From assembly GCA_021521415.1 (NCBI GenBank), contig JAIQDT010000669.1:620001-684000 (forward strand): DNA of 64,000 bases. Direction: 5' to 3'. A model generated the notes under the pieces. It searched no databases. It worked only from the letters and a program-made list of their open reading frames with translations, and had not been told where the DNA came from. Shown piece by piece: positions 10,537 to 22,767 of this stretch (position 1 is the first letter of the stretch; each line of letters begins with the position of its first letter). A program made the position numbers and the translations under genes. This stretch comes from Bidens hawaiensis. Taxonomy: Eukaryota > Streptophyta > Magnoliopsida > Asterales > Asteraceae.

Positions 10537-13381
10537 GTGTATCAATTTGCTTTATTAGGTATACATAGGTGTTCTACTAAAAATCCAAAACTAATGGGTT
10601 CCCGTAAACCGTTACGTACCTACCGTGTAGGTCTGCTCGTGTTTATGATTGAAAACTTATATTACATCATGGATTTTTCCTATAATATAAACTATAAATG
10701 GAAATTTAACTTCAACTAAAAGATCACCAACCATTAAAAAACAGTTAACCATGCATAAAGAATTGGTTAATCAAAACATAGCCATATCATTTTCTCAGTT
10801 GAAATTAAATCCGGCAAATGTACGTTAAAGTTAAAATTAATAAAATCCAATAACCCTATGAAAAAAAAATATTGTTTTAGCATAAATTCACAATGAGACA
10901 CGATACGTACGGAAAGTCGGAAACACATGTTCTCATGTTTCATCATGCAAAACGTCGGGACGCCAAAATAGTGAGGGTTGTGACATCTGGAAAACATAAT
11001 AAGTAGTAGGAGAATAAAAGATGTTAATTCACTCGTCCATCAACCACTTTATGAAAGAAAATACCATAAAAATCCATTCACCAAACATTCTATTACATGT
11101 AACATTATGAGTATTCATCTCTTTTCTCTTCTCTTCCACCAATCGTGCATATCCAAGTGTCGTATCAATGAATCTTCTGTACTGAATTTGCCCAAAACGA
11201 ATTGTATGGCCTCTGATCCGTGAGTGAGCTTGAGTTAATTATAAACGAGCCAAGTTTAAGCTTTTCAGTTCTGTAGAGGTTCTTAGTCGATCAAGTTGAT
11301 CTTGTTTGGCTCAGGTTGAGCTCAGCACGTACATGCACAGTTAAAAAACTGAACACATACGGATTTTAGGTAATCATAATTATAAATAAAAAATGCATAC
11401 AAATCAAAAGTTCATCTTAACAGAAACCAAAACAAACCATCTTAACGAACAAAGTATTGGATTATTACAAACCTGATCAAGACACACAACCAATCACAAT
11501 AGGATCATTTCTCACACTATATTCTTTACAGACAATTTCACCACACAATAATCGCACACTTATTCAAGATATCGCATCTAATAATTAACTTTGTTCATGC
11601 TTGCTTATGTTTGCTTGAACGTGTCAACGTTGCATTGAGATCACATACTTCTTAAAACGCTTAATAAAAGTTCAATCTTGATCTTCAAATTCAAGTGTTG
11701 TAAATACTGTGCGTTTCGTTAACTCTTAAATGAATAGCGGGATAAATCAATTTCCATTTCAGAAATTTGATCCTCGTGTGGATGTAAAATCTGGATTGAG
11801 TTATTCATTGTTCAATGTTGTGTACACAACCTATTTACATATAGTGTCTCAAAGAGCCGATGCTCTTTAGTTAAATAAATCTTAAGCCAAAACTATTTAT
11901 GGAACTCCTAAGTAGTAAAACATAACTCTAGTTGTATACATTGACGGATCTGTAATGGAAGCAAGGCTATCCCAGAATATAAAAAGATCTATGTCGTGAT
12001 CAATGTTTCTTTAGTTATTAGGGCATTAGATCCAAACGTTAATATTTTGGGGGGTAGTAAAGTTGCAAAAAATAGAGTAGCTATAAGCTAATAAAGTAAA
12101 ATAAGAGTAGAACTAATAAAATTTAAGTGACTTTAAAACTTGAAACAAGGACTTCATGTGAAGTCAATAAAACACTGGTGGAAGTATGTTACTATTGGAT
12201 AAAGCTTTTTTTATCATTAATTATACTTTATTCTAGTTATATTGAAATTTTAAATTGTTTAATATATATTTTAAATTCAACTTGCTTAATATTAATTGCT
12301 TTAACGATTTGAAATCAAACAAAAACAAAATCAAATGGGCCGTAAACTTTTTATATATTATTATAATTTTGTCGTAAAGAAACTCTAGGAATTTGTATTT
12401 AATTAAAGAAAAACATTGTTGCTTTAACGTTCACTCACAACATGACACGATAGCTAGGAGAAACACATGTTCACTAGTTGAGTTGTTTCGTCATGCAAAA
12501 TGCCGGGCCCACAAAATAAGTTGGATTGTGACATCACCGAAACATAATAATATGTTGTAGGAGACTCAAAACATATCTAATCAACGGTTGATTTTAAAGA
12601 AAAGCTGAGAAGACATAACTAAACTATATTTTAATCTTCTTTTATAAGTTTACATGATATGTACGTGTGTTTAGGTTGTTTAAAGAGTTCGGGACTCATA
12701 GCTCATTCCGAAAGAGTTTGGCCTAATTTTAAAGCAAAATCGATCGAGCTTGAGTCAGGGTTGACTCAGCTATATATCGTTGATCTTAATAAAACACGTT
12801 ATATTCTATATATATATGTTTGTTTGTAATTTATATACCTTCTATAGTTTGATATGATGGTCGATTTCTTTAGCAAGATTTATTATTTATTTGGTATTAT
12901 TTTATTATTAATGAAATGAAAATCATAAAAGCGAGGGGCAAAACTCAAAAGGTGTCCACTTATTCAATAAAATCAGCATGGAATCCACTGAAAATTGATA
13001 TCAAGTTATCGGCAGAATCTGTCAATAACCTTTACATTAATTAGGTCATGAAACTACAAATAATATTATATGGTTTCTATGTACCATCACCCACCACACC
13101 CTCTATAGAATTGTAATTGAAAGATTACTTATGTTTAAGTATTCATTAAATTTAACTATGTTGTTCCACACTCCTGATATGACCACTTTAGATGAGATTA
13201 TCTTTTGGAACGGCCAACTAAATAATGTTTAATATGACCGCTTTAGATTGGTTTAATACTTCTTTCATTGTGATGTAATTCAAAAATAATGTATGAAACA
13301 TAAATAAATATTAAAATTTGTTATTATTTATTTTTGGTTATTATTATTTTTTATATGTATATGAATTATATATATGGAGAT
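10537..13381. other. Intergenic with a diverged tandem duplication
   Basis: No gene. 10860-11010 and 12410-12565 are diverged copies of one segment. They share ACACGAT, AACACATGTTC, CATGCAAAA(C/T)G(T/C)CGGG, TTGTGACATC and ACATAATAA(T/G) in the same order. Both are followed by remnants of GAGCTTGAGT-type repeat (11220-11340 and 12690-12790). This suggests an old duplication with an offset of about 1.55 kb. Confidence 0.55.
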
Positions 13382-13752
13382 GGATCTTGCGAGAAGTGAT
13401 ATTACAATGAGAAGTGCGAGAAGTGAAGGTATAACTTCATTAATCCCCAATTTCACTCATTTTCATATGTTGTTACATACATATATGTAGGTTGGTTGTA
13501 TTTATGTCGTAATTAAACATTCAAACATACCTACAAACATATAAATGTACCGAGCCACATTCAAACCTATGTACCTACACACATACAAATATACAAACAT
13601 ATGTACACATATACAAACATATGTACCTACACACGTACATATGCACCTACATAACGCACCTACGCATAAGAATTGGAGTGAAATTAGGAATTAATGGAGT
13701 TACACCTTCACTTCTCGCACTTCTCGCTGTAAAAAAACTTCTGAAATGATCC
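13382..13752. mobile_element. TIR MITE with about 60-bp inverted ends
   Basis: The left end (GGATCTTGCGAGAAGTG ... GAGAAGTGCGAGAAGTGAAGG) is mirrored by the right end (CCTTCACTTCTCGCACTTCTC ... GATCC). The arms are about 60 bp each. The interior is rich in CATACAAACATATGTAC words. No clear target duplication was found, so the superfamily is open. No coding capacity. Confidence 0.65.
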
Positions 13753-15837
13753 AATACCTTATATATATAAATAAATATATATTTAAATTATTTATGGCGT
13801 CGTCCGAATCAAACACCGTTCTGTCTTTTCGAGTCAGTCCGACCTTTGATCCGCTAAGGCTTTCAGATGAATTTTCGGGACAAGTCTAAAAACATTGGTA
13901 ATCATCAATAGTGGTGAGCTACTGAATGACCGTATGCCAATAGGGGATGCATCACCAAACTCCGTCAAATATTTGACACGTATCATATCACTAATAGTTA
14001 TCTCGTGTGTATTTGTTTATTTGTTTATTTATTCTTTTCCATTTTACTCCCTCTCATTATTGATTGGTTGAAAGTTTTTTAGTTTTTATTTATTTATCGC
14101 ACGACATTTTGTTTTTTTTAATAGCGTTTGGAGCTAACTCAATACTTTAGTGACTCTTTCGGAGACGAAATGTCAACCGTTTATACTGATGTTGACGCTC
14201 TATACCTGACTCGCACATGAAAACTATCAAAAGGGAAACCAATTGGAACTCGAGATATCAAAGATTTCAAGTCTTAACCATTGTCCAATTGGAACTCGAG
14301 ACATCAAAGATCTCAAGTCTTAACCATTGTCCCATGTCATTGTAATAGAAATTCAATTGATACAAAATATTTAGTTAGTATAACTAATTAATACTAAAAA
14401 AAATTTATAATACTTATAACTATAACTAATAAAAATATATGTTTTTTCAACGGTCACCCAATTCAAATGATGTTTGGAAGCATATTTGTCCTAAAAGGAT
14501 GAGTGCTTAAACATGTTTTATAAACCAAAAATATCTTGGCATAATTGCTTTTAACCGAATCACTTCAGATTCGCCTAACTTGATGATACTTTAACATACA
14601 AAATACAAAAGTAGCTACAACTTACATACCATATTATTATTATTCTCAATTAGATCACGTTTCACTATACACTAATAGAAGCCTAAAAGCAAAAGTTAAG
14701 AAACCATAATAAAGAGCTTAAAGTTTAATATTGTCCGTTAAACAACACATGTAGAACATGTTGTATTAATGCCTAACGTTGAATACAAAACCAACAATAA
14801 CAAGAAAGCGAATAAGAAGAAAGAGATATAAAGTAAGCTTAATTGCAATAGATTATACGTTAATTAGGTATACATATTGTCTTAAGAAAGCGTTTCGATG
14901 ATGGAGAGAGTAGAGACATATCATAAAAGTTTCAAGTTCAATAACGTTTGTAAAACAACACATGAAGAATATGTATATTTATATCGTTTGAAAATCAATT
15001 CAAACCAGTTAACATTCAATATAAAAAAAATATTCAAAAGAGACACTCATATAATTGACACAAACATTTAGAACATGTGTTGTGGGGTGGCGTCCCTGCA
15101 CCTCACCCACAAAACTTCGGCCAAGCATTGCACAATTGTTAAAGAGGGGTGTCAAAGAAGAAGCAACCCCATATACACTAACAAGTTAACATGTTGAGGG
15201 GCTAGGTGGAGACACATTTTTAACCTAGCCAGTCATATGTTTGTACACACATTGTTATTTAAAAAATATGATAAATAATAATTCGGTGTTTAGATAAATT
15301 ATCATGTATTTTTGAATAAAAAGTTAATGAGGACCCATGATTAAATTACAATGACGTGACTTTAGGTTTTATTATTTTAATAAAATTATATTTTGTTGTT
15401 TTAAGTGTGATAAATATTAAGTTAACTAGATATTCATATTGTAGTTGATGGTGAGAGTAAAGACATATGTGAGTTACTTTCAAGATCACATGTTGGCTTT
15501 CTCATATTGTGACACTCACGCTATTCTCGTTATTATTTACACCTACACTCCCTTTACTTTATGCAACTTGTCATTTCACTTTCTTCTTTGTTCTTTTCCC
15601 ACTTTCACTTTATTATTTATACAACTCCCTTCGTTATCACTATTTATACCACTCTCCTCCTCCCCAATCCATACCATCTACTCGCCACATACACTTAACT
15701 CCGTCAAAGCTACAATACTTCTAATACTCTCTAAAACTCCCATATAATATACCTTTTGTCTGGGTTAAACCAGTAATTCTAAATAAGATACAAAAAGCTC
15801 TATCAAGTGATCTGGTCCCACATTAATCTACGTCAAA
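13753..15837. other. Intergenic and ATL upstream region
   Basis: No gene. A 46-bp direct tandem duplication lies at 14239-14330. The last 350 bases before the ATL start are pyrimidine-rich, as in a plant 5' leader, with TATTTATACC near 15639 as a possible TATA box. The open frames at 15445-15747 are translations of this leader. Confidence 0.5.
14239..14330. repeat. 46-bp tandem duplication
   Basis: Two adjacent copies of a 46-bp unit beginning CCAATTGGAACTCGAGA and ending TTAACCATTGT differ at two positions. Confidence 0.85.
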
Positions 15838-16299
15838 ATGACTACACAAGACTCTCAAACATTCCAATGGCGATACGACGAGCTCGACGACAAGAACTTC
15901 CAAATACATGGGCGTACACTCTTCTTCATCATCGTACTATTTTCGGTTATTTTGTTAATAACACTTTTGTTCCTCTACGCTCATTGGATATGCCAATCTT
16001 CCTCTTCGGCCGTATCCGATACGACCACGTTGTCCCAACACGTGCAACCGTTTTCACGGCCGCATGGTTTGGATGCGGCCGTGATCGAGAGCCTCCCGAT
16101 CACTCTCCACCCTCGGGTATCGACGGGTGGAGAGTCGGAGTGCTGTATATGTCTTGGAGTGATAGAAGAAGGGGAGAAAGTGAAAGTTTTGCCAAGTTGT
16201 TGTCATGGTTATCATTGTGAGTGTATAGATAAGTGGCTCACGACTCACTCGAGTTGTCCGATTTGTAGAGCGGGCATCCTGGTTGACTCACCTGTTTGA
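15838..16299 (+). CDS. ATL-family RING-H2 E3 ubiquitin ligase
   Basis: A single-exon 153-residue protein with full ATL architecture. One N-terminal transmembrane helix spans residues about 28-51. A GLD-type motif (HGLDAAVIESLP) starts at residue 76. A RING-H2 domain has ligands C102, C105, C121, H123, H126, C129, C140 and C143, with the diagnostic Trp133 four residues after C129. ATL proteins are membrane-anchored ubiquitin ligases, typically intronless and often quickly induced by elicitors or stress. The usual Gly between the third ligand and its His is Cys122 here. The size and short tail are like the ATL66/67 branch, but the exact orthologue is not assignable. An overlapping frame at 15807-16220 is a shadow. 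Confidence 0.9.
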   Translation: MTTQDSQTFQWRYDELDDKNFQIHGRTLFFIIVLFSVILLITLLFLYAHWICQSSSSAVSDTTTLSQHVQPFSRPHGLDAAVIESLPITLHPRVSTGGESECCICLGVIEEGEKVKVLPSCCHGYHCECIDKWLTTHSSCPICRAGILVDSPV

Positions 16300-17954
16300 C
16301 TCGGTTAATTCTGTTTCACTTTTTTTTTTTATTTTTGTTATTTTGTTAGTATCCAATGTATGTAATGTAATATATAATTTTAATAGATGAAGGATAAATT
16401 AAAGTGACTTTATTGGTTTTGAAAAAAAGACATGGTTTTGTTATTAAAGTTATTATTCTACTATGTAGGCCAAAGCAACTAAAATAAATAAATAATAAAA
16501 ATAGCAAAGGCCTATCTAAATTGGAGAAAGAAAAAGTGACACTATGTAAAAGGGTACAATGATATGAATCTATACTTGCTAATTGCTATAGTGTTTTCTA
16601 TAATTATTTCATGTAATCGGCTAAATCGGACGTTTGTAAATATATACCAAGTCTAGGGTAACGGTGTTCAATTTTTTCCTTAACTCTTATTTTATTGGTC
16701 GTGTTTATTATACTAGCTCTAAAGATAGTCAGGTCATGAATTATGTCACAACGTCATAGGACAATGTCGCTATAGATGTCTGCGTATCAAACACTATATA
16801 TATACCTAGGCGGGTAACGACATTCAATTTCTTCCTTAATTATTATTTCATTGGTCGTGTTGTACTCACTCAAAATATTATACTAGCTATAAGGTCATTA
16901 TTCATTTATTTGTGTCACAAGTCACAACCATGGGACAATGTCAGTATAGATGTTCGTACTAAAACAACATTGTTGGTATCAAAGTCACTTTAATTTACTC
17001 AAAAGGAAAGAATGTATTTTCCTTTTAATTGTTATAAATATCTATTACTCTATATAATATAAGAGTTAGGGACCTCTTGAATTTTAAGAGGTACCCCTCT
17101 TATTGTATGTATACAAGTAGTAATGCAAACAATTTTGAAAATTTAGGGGCAAATTAGTCTTTGCTCATTCAAAAATAAGTTACAATAATGGTCCTTCAAC
17201 TTCAATCAAGTTTTGTTAATTTATTAAATAGTTACACATATCCCCCTAATTCTAAACCAACTACCCCCACGACTCTTTAACGACCGTAACTTTTTAACTC
17301 TTTAATATTTTTTCTAAAAAATTTCACCATAAAAACGAGTATTTTATTCTCTTTAACTTGAGTATTGTATTGCTATAGTTTATTATTTTTTAAAAAACTA
17401 ACATGTTACGCGATTACCATTTATTATCGCGATTGGTCGGACAGGTTCGGCTAATGGTGTTGGAACGGGTTAGACTGGAACATGTTAATACAAAAAGGGT
17501 AAATTTAGTTCATGTTGGGATGAGTTTAGATCGAAATGGTTTATGTCAAAACGGAATTCGGGTCGGTACTGGTCCGTCAAAACGGATCGGGTTAAAAAAT
17601 AGTTTATTTGAAATTACTATACATTTCATCTTTGCTTCTTGCTTGTTGGCACCAGTTACGCGCGTTTAAACATCAGTTATGTGGATGACATACCAAGTTG
17701 TTCACATATAGACGTTATGTGACACGCTTACTAGCATCATCTACACGTCCGATGCCACGTTAAATGCATACCACCGTCGGGTTACGTACATACCGTTGTG
17801 AGGTTACAAACATACTAACACCAATTACGTTGTGCATACACCGCAGCATCGCGCGGACAACTGGCTAGTAAAAAGTAAAACCACACTTTTTAAATTATGT
17901 ATTATGTATCGATGTATGTAAATAAGACATTTTCATAAAGCAAAAATAAACCAT
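16300..17954. other. Intergenic with imperfect duplication
   Basis: No gene. 16640-16790 and 16800-16970 are imperfect copies. Shared order: GGTAACG, TTCAATTT, TTCCTTAA, TTTCATTGGTCGTGTT, TATACTAGCT, GTCACAA, GGACAATGTC, TATAGATGT. The frame at 17403-17669 shows no domain. Confidence 0.5.
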
Positions 17955-18070
17955 CGAAGGCAAGTTAGTTCAGTCGTAAGCCATGATTTTCTTCATGGAA
18001 GATTGTGAGTTCGAGTCTTGCATGAAGCAATTATATTGGGTAGAGCGAGAAGGTTTTACTATGATGGGTT
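17955..18070 (+). repeat. tRNA-like (SINE-type) remnant
   Basis: GCAAGTTAGTTCAGTCGTAAG resembles a Pol III box A, and 35-40 bases later TGAGTTCGAGTCTTG resembles box B. There is no A-tail or target duplication and no cloverleaf acceptor stem, so this is not a functional tRNA gene. An old SINE remnant is the likeliest reading. Confidence 0.4.
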
Positions 18071-19107
18071 ATTGGGTTTCCTCTTTAATGAGTGAACTGT
18101 GTCATCACGTTTTATTCTCAAACGTATGAGTGATTTATTTTTCAGAATGATTCCACATTGCTATACCAGCAATATAATAGTAAACTGGCATGAAAATAAC
18201 TAAGTTTATTTATTTAGTAGACTAACTAAAGCAAAGAGTGTCGTTTTGATTCAGTTAATAACCAATATTAAACTTGAGCTAAATTTTCTTAAAAATACAT
18301 AAAATTAATGCTTAAATACATGAAATGAAAGTATAACTAAATGAAATAAATATATAAATATATGAAATTGAGATATTAGTACATGAAATAGAGATATGAA
18401 TACATGAAAATAATAATATTAAACTATTAATACATATAATACATGAAATAGAGAAAAAAAGTTTAAAACTATGAATAAAATGAAAAGTTCTTTGCGGTTC
18501 GGTTAATTCAATTCGTGTCGTCGGTTTTCGGTTCGGTTTCGGTTTACGTCTTTACGGTTCAATTATACGGTTCAGGTTTAGTTATTGCTCACCCTAAAAC
18601 TAACAACAATGGAAGCATAAATCAACTCTCGCAAACACATCAATTTAAAAGCATAAATTGATTACTAAATTCTTTTGCACGATATATTTTTTTTATTTGT
18701 CATCCATGGGATTTTAACTCTCACAATTTATAAGTTTTATGACTTTATCTAACATTTTAATATCATTAGACAAAAGCCATTTTGGTAATAATATATACTG
18801 AATAAATCTATCCGTGAAAATTCCAGTTACTTTTCAATTAATGTTGATAGACGAAGATGTCAAATGACCGAACATATATCATGTATGCGTAGATGGCCGA
18901 TTATTACGTGTACACGTATCATTCAAATTCAAACTAGACCACCCATTGTGGGTGTCCCAGTCTTAAGGTTCTTTACGTGAAAAATTTCCATTCAATTGTG
19001 GAAAATAGGTGCTAATGTTATTTCATTTTCACTAGTTAATATAGCAAAATTTGAGGAACATGATACATCATGTGTCACTTCAGCTTCCAATAGTTTACTT
19101 TGATTCA
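18071..19107. other. Intergenic, MITE-like remnant near 18490-18600
   Basis: 18490-18600 is rich in CGGTTCGG and GGTTTCGG words and ends GTTATTGCTCACCCTA. That looks like the right end of a hAT-type MITE. A related ending occurs near 23420-23440 (TTTTCTCACCCTAAA). No gene is seen. Confidence 0.4.
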
Positions 19108-19523
19108 GGGGGTGTTTGGCCTAGCTTCTATTTTTAAGCTTATGTTTATATATTAAATTAGCTTATAGTTTTTTTTTTAATTATTTGATAAGCTCTTTTT
19201 AAGTGTTTGGATTAGCTTATATTTTATAAATTAATTATGTGTTTTAATAAGTTGTTAAATCCAACATTTTTTAATTTGTTAGAGTAATAATACTAATCCA
19301 CCACCATTTGAGAACAAATAAGTAATTTATACCTTTAAACAAATAAGCATCTAACAAATAAGCTAAAAAACCATCTTCAATTAAGCCTTTTCAAATGAGC
19401 TTATATAAACTAATAAGCATAAGCTTAAAAAGCTAAGCCAAACACCAAGTTAAGCTTATTTTGTAAAAAAAGCTAAAAAAGCTATAAGTTTGGTTAAAAA
19501 AGCTAGGCCAAACACCCCCCTCA
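19105..19523. mobile_element. Tourist-like MITE, 413 bp
   Basis: The element at 19108-19520 starts GGGGGTGTTTGGCCTAGCTT and ends AAGCTAGGCCAAACACCCCCC. It is flanked by TCA at 19105-19107 and 19521-19523. The terminal GGGGGTGTTTGG matches the copy at 41616-41808. The interior repeats AAGCTTA/TAAGCTT and AATAAGC words. No coding capacity. Confidence 0.75.
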
Positions 19524-19880
19524 GTTTCAATTGTGTTACCCTCCACCAACGTTTTGAATCATTACACTAGCAAGCTACCGGTTCTTTGTGAAAATTTAAA
19601 CGAAACGTGTGGCTTACTTTGTAAAAAAGATCCGTCTTTATTTTTTGTCCGATTAATAAGTTTTGGAAAGTTAGACGTCAAAAAAGTAGTATTTGTTTTA
19701 AGAGATAAACATTGAATCTTTGAACCGAACAAGTTTTACCTTACCGCACTATCGTACCTTTAGGAGAGTGTTCACTGTCATTGGTCTTGGATGAGGGGTT
19801 GTCGAGTGTATCCTGATGTGTTCAATTTAGGCGGTAGACGATTTAGATGATTCGTTAACCGTTCAAATAAAAATGGATGA
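19524..19880. other. Intergenic upstream of eL41
   Basis: No feature seen. A 60-codon frame at 19533-19715 is unsupported. Confidence 0.4.
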
Positions 19881-20061
19881 AAAAGCCCAACATGAAAATG
19901 TGACCCAACAAACTACAAGCCCAGACCCATCAATCCAATAATATTTAGGGTTCCCTAAATATCTCTCTCACACAGACAACTTTCACATTTGCACACCGGC
20001 GGCTGGTGTTTCATAACCTTAATCCAACCAGAGAAGACCCGACTTACGTTTTCCGATCACC
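19881..20061 (+). promoter_or_regulatory. Ribosomal-protein-type promoter and 5' leader
   Basis: Two AGCCCA elements (site II type, TGGGCT on the other strand) lie at 19884-19889 and 19918-19923. A telo-box-like TTTAGGGTT lies at 19944-19952, followed by a TCTCTCTCACACAGAC pyrimidine patch. Site II plus telo-box is the usual pairing upstream of plant ribosomal protein and translation genes, which fits the eL41 gene immediately downstream. Confidence 0.65.
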
Positions 20062-20255
20062 ATGAGAGCCAAGGTATGTTTTCAAGAACTGGGTTGTTGT
20101 TATTATTATTATCTTTCATATTATATCAGTGTTAATAAGTTTATTTTATTTTAATGAAATTGGTTGAATTTGTATTTGTGATGTTTTAGTGGAAGAAGAA
20201 GAGAATGAGGAGATTGAAGAGGAAGCGTCGAAAGATGAGACAGAGATCTAAGTAA
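20062..20255 (+). CDS. RPL41: 60S ribosomal protein L41 (eL41), 25 residues, two exons
   Basis: Exon 1 at 20062-20073 holds only four codons (MRAK). A 116-base intron with GTATGT donor and TTTTAG acceptor follows. Exon 2 at 20190-20255 encodes 21 residues and TAA. The 25-residue product is almost entirely Lys, Arg and Met and has the invariant eL41 form (MRAKWKKKRMRRLKRKRR at its start). eL41 is the smallest cytosolic ribosomal protein; it sits at the inter-subunit bridge of the 80S ribosome. Both splice sites are canonical, the joined frame is exact, and a site II/telo-box promoter lies just upstream. It is below normal gene-finding length cut-offs and easily missed. Confidence 0.95.
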
Positions 20256-20545
20256 TCATCCCTTTGTTTTATTAATAATATTGTTTTAGTTTCGTGTTTT
20301 GATTTGTCGTACTGTTTAGTTGAATTGCTTGTTGGATACCAGATTTTGGTGATATGAGTTTTTATTAAATCGGTTGGTTTTGCCTATTTATATTTATTTA
20401 TTTATTTATATGTTTTTATGTGTTGGTTGTTATTATGTGCATAGAGTAGGTTATATTCTTGAGTTGAGCTTGAACAAGATTGTTTTTTAGTGTGCTGGTG
20501 TAGTATTTTATAGTTTGAATTGCATACTGATATAGAACAGAATAT

Positions 20546-20992
20546 TGGGACGAGCAAATGGACCCGGTACTCGTAACAAAACTGGTGGTGTTGATATCAA
20601 TTTAGTACCAATATTTTTGATTTGAATGGTGGACTGGTGGTATGTGCTTTGGTATGGTACCAGTATTTTATTTAACTTTTGCTTTTCATAGCAGTATTAT
20701 ACTGAGATCTTTTGATACCAGTATATGGACTCATTTATGATGAATTTTTGGTATTTCTCGTCATCTCTACTCTTAAGGATTAGAAAGTACTGAATGCATC
20801 ATGAATGGGAAACGTATTCTGGTATTGAAAGTTCTCAATATGGTACTGGTTTTGTACTGATACAGTATGATACTTGAAGGGGAAAAATAATAAAATACAT
20901 GTACTGAAAGTAGCGATACTCAACCTTAAAATGGTGGTAATTAATTGGTAATGAGAATTCTCTGTTTGGAACCGGTATCATCTGCTCATCCC
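20546..20992. repeat. hAT-like MITE (GATGAGCAAAT/ATTTGCTCATC family), copy 1
   Basis: It begins GGGACGAGCAAATGGACCCGGTACT and ends ACCGGTATCATCTGCTCATCCC. The two ends are inverted copies, and the interior is filled with GGTACCGGTAT-type words. It lies in the eL41 3' flank next to a related copy. No coding capacity. Confidence 0.55.
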
Positions 20993-21149
20993 CAGAACCC
21001 CAAAAACGATTGTTTTCTTAAACTTTCTTTGATCAATTTTTAAGTTTAGATTAACAAGATCGATTTTGAGTGCGCTGTTGGTCAGGAGTTTAAATAGTGA
21101 ATTTTTTAATATTGTACAATTCAAATTTCTTACTGAATTAGATCCAAAT

Positions 21150-21640
21150 ATAGGGATGATCAAATAGAACCAGGTACTGGTATTGAAATTGCTACCTTTG
21201 ATGTTTTGAGGTTTTGGGATCGGTATGGTATTTTTGATTTGGTATAGTGTATTTTCTCAAATTTTTTGCTTTCAGTAGCGGTTTTATACAAAGCTATTTG
21301 GTATCGGTATAAGCACTCATTTGTAGTGACTGCTGGTATATATGTATTTTGGTATTGTTACTAAGCTCATCTAAACGTTGCTGTTAGGGATGAGCGAAGT
21401 TCCGATCTCAAAAATCATAGTGTGGGTTTTTTGTACTTTAATTGAAAGTTCTTGATACCTCACCGGTTTGGTACTGATACGGTATACGGTATTTGAAGAT
21501 AAAAAGTATGGATCCTCAAATCTCATAAGGTGGGGGTATGAAATTGATACTAACAATTATTTGTTCGGTACCGATATCATTTGCTCATCATTCCTAGAAC
21601 CACCGATTATCTATTCGGTACCGATATCATTTGCTGATCA
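21150..21640. repeat. hAT-like MITE cluster, copies 2-3
   Basis: Left-type ends (TAGGGATGATCAAATAG at 21152, TTAGGGATGAGCGAAGT near 21386) and right-type ends (CGGTACCGATATCATTTGCT at about 21566 and 21618) of the same family as 20546-20992. Two or more copies appear nested or tandem. The small frames here are repeat translations. Confidence 0.5.
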
Positions 21641-22504
21641 AATTGATACCAACTCTGTACAAGTGTAGTTTCTTTAATTGAGTTTATTAGGACAGGTGTA
21701 TCACTAACTGGTATAATTAGTCCAGAATGTTATTCAGCCGTGTCTGTTTTATTTCTGAGTTGTCTGTATTTGGGAACTGTAATAGTTAACAAGTTCAATT
21801 CATATGTGTTCATGTAGTTGTTAACACTAGAAAGTATGGTCGCTCAGGTCATCTGAATCATCACAAATGTAAACTCTAAGCAAGTCTCTGTTGAGATGTT
21901 GATAGTAGAGATGATTTATACAAATGTATTACACCTTTAAAATAATTTCGACTGCAATGGTTGTGAATAAGAGAAAATACACATTTAAATTTAAGTGTGC
22001 TTGGTGGAAAGAATCCAAGTGAGTGACCTGTTGGGAGTCTACAACTAACGCATCTGTTAGCTTGTTGTGGCGAAAACTTACAATAGTGGTTGGTATGGAA
22101 TGCTAGATATACAAGTCTACAACTAACGGATCTTTATACCAAGTCTAAATGGTGTTAGATGCTTTTGGTTGTTTGTCGTTTCAACAAATTTTATGCAGTT
22201 TTGACGAGCAAATACCCCATAGCGCACAATATGACATTTTCAAACAAGAATATTGGGTTTAGTTTATGTAATTTTGTTCACTTTATGTATGACTTAAAAA
22301 GTTGGCGGGTTTCTGACACAACAAGACACATGACACTAACATACACAACGTTCACATGTTTCGTGTCAGTCGGTTTCAATTCTAACAAACAATCACGTTT
22401 AGCTATATAGTTTGAGTTTACAAAAAGTAACAGAGAAATCAAATTGTATCAGTAAAATCAAATATGGATGCCTTCAAATTTAAGGTCCTAATCAGACAAA
22501 CTTA
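21641..22504. other. Intergenic, no gene recognised
   Basis: The 83-codon frame at 22159-22410 has no recognisable domain. Nothing else is seen. Confidence 0.45.
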
Positions 22505-22767
22505 TGTGAATCTAGGGCTGCAAACAAGTCGAGCCGGCGTGGGTTTGAGATCAACCTCGAATTTAAACGAGGCATCTCGGATCAACTTTGAGCACGATTT
22601 CGAAGTTAAACGAGCCTAAGATCGAGCCAACAAGCCAAGGCGAGATTAGGCTTGGTTACAAAAATGTGCTAGCTCGGATCTAGTCGTTTGAAATCAAATT
22701 TTGTAGCTAGTTTATTCGAGCTTTTATCGAGCGAGCCACGAGTATTTTGAACAGCTCTATGTGAATC
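22505..22767. mobile_element. hAT MITE with 8-bp target duplication
   Basis: The element at 22513-22759 (247 bp) is flanked by identical TGTGAATC at 22505-22512 and 22760-22767. Ends are TAGGGCTGCAAAC and its near inverse GAACAGCTCTA. The interior has GAGCC and CGAGC words, linking it to the GAGC family. An 8-bp duplication with TAG-type ends is diagnostic for hAT. Confidence 0.85.

Noticed and set aside
15807..16220. 137-codon frame overlapping the ATL gene
   Set aside because: A shadow frame; the overlapping frame has the full ATL architecture.
17403..17669. 88-codon frame with repeated GGTT/CGG words
   Set aside because: No domain; composition of repeated GGTTCGG-type sequence.
17955..18070. 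Possible tRNA gene
   Set aside because: Box A- and B-like words exist but no acceptor stem or anticodon arm can be drawn; kept only as a SINE-like remnant.
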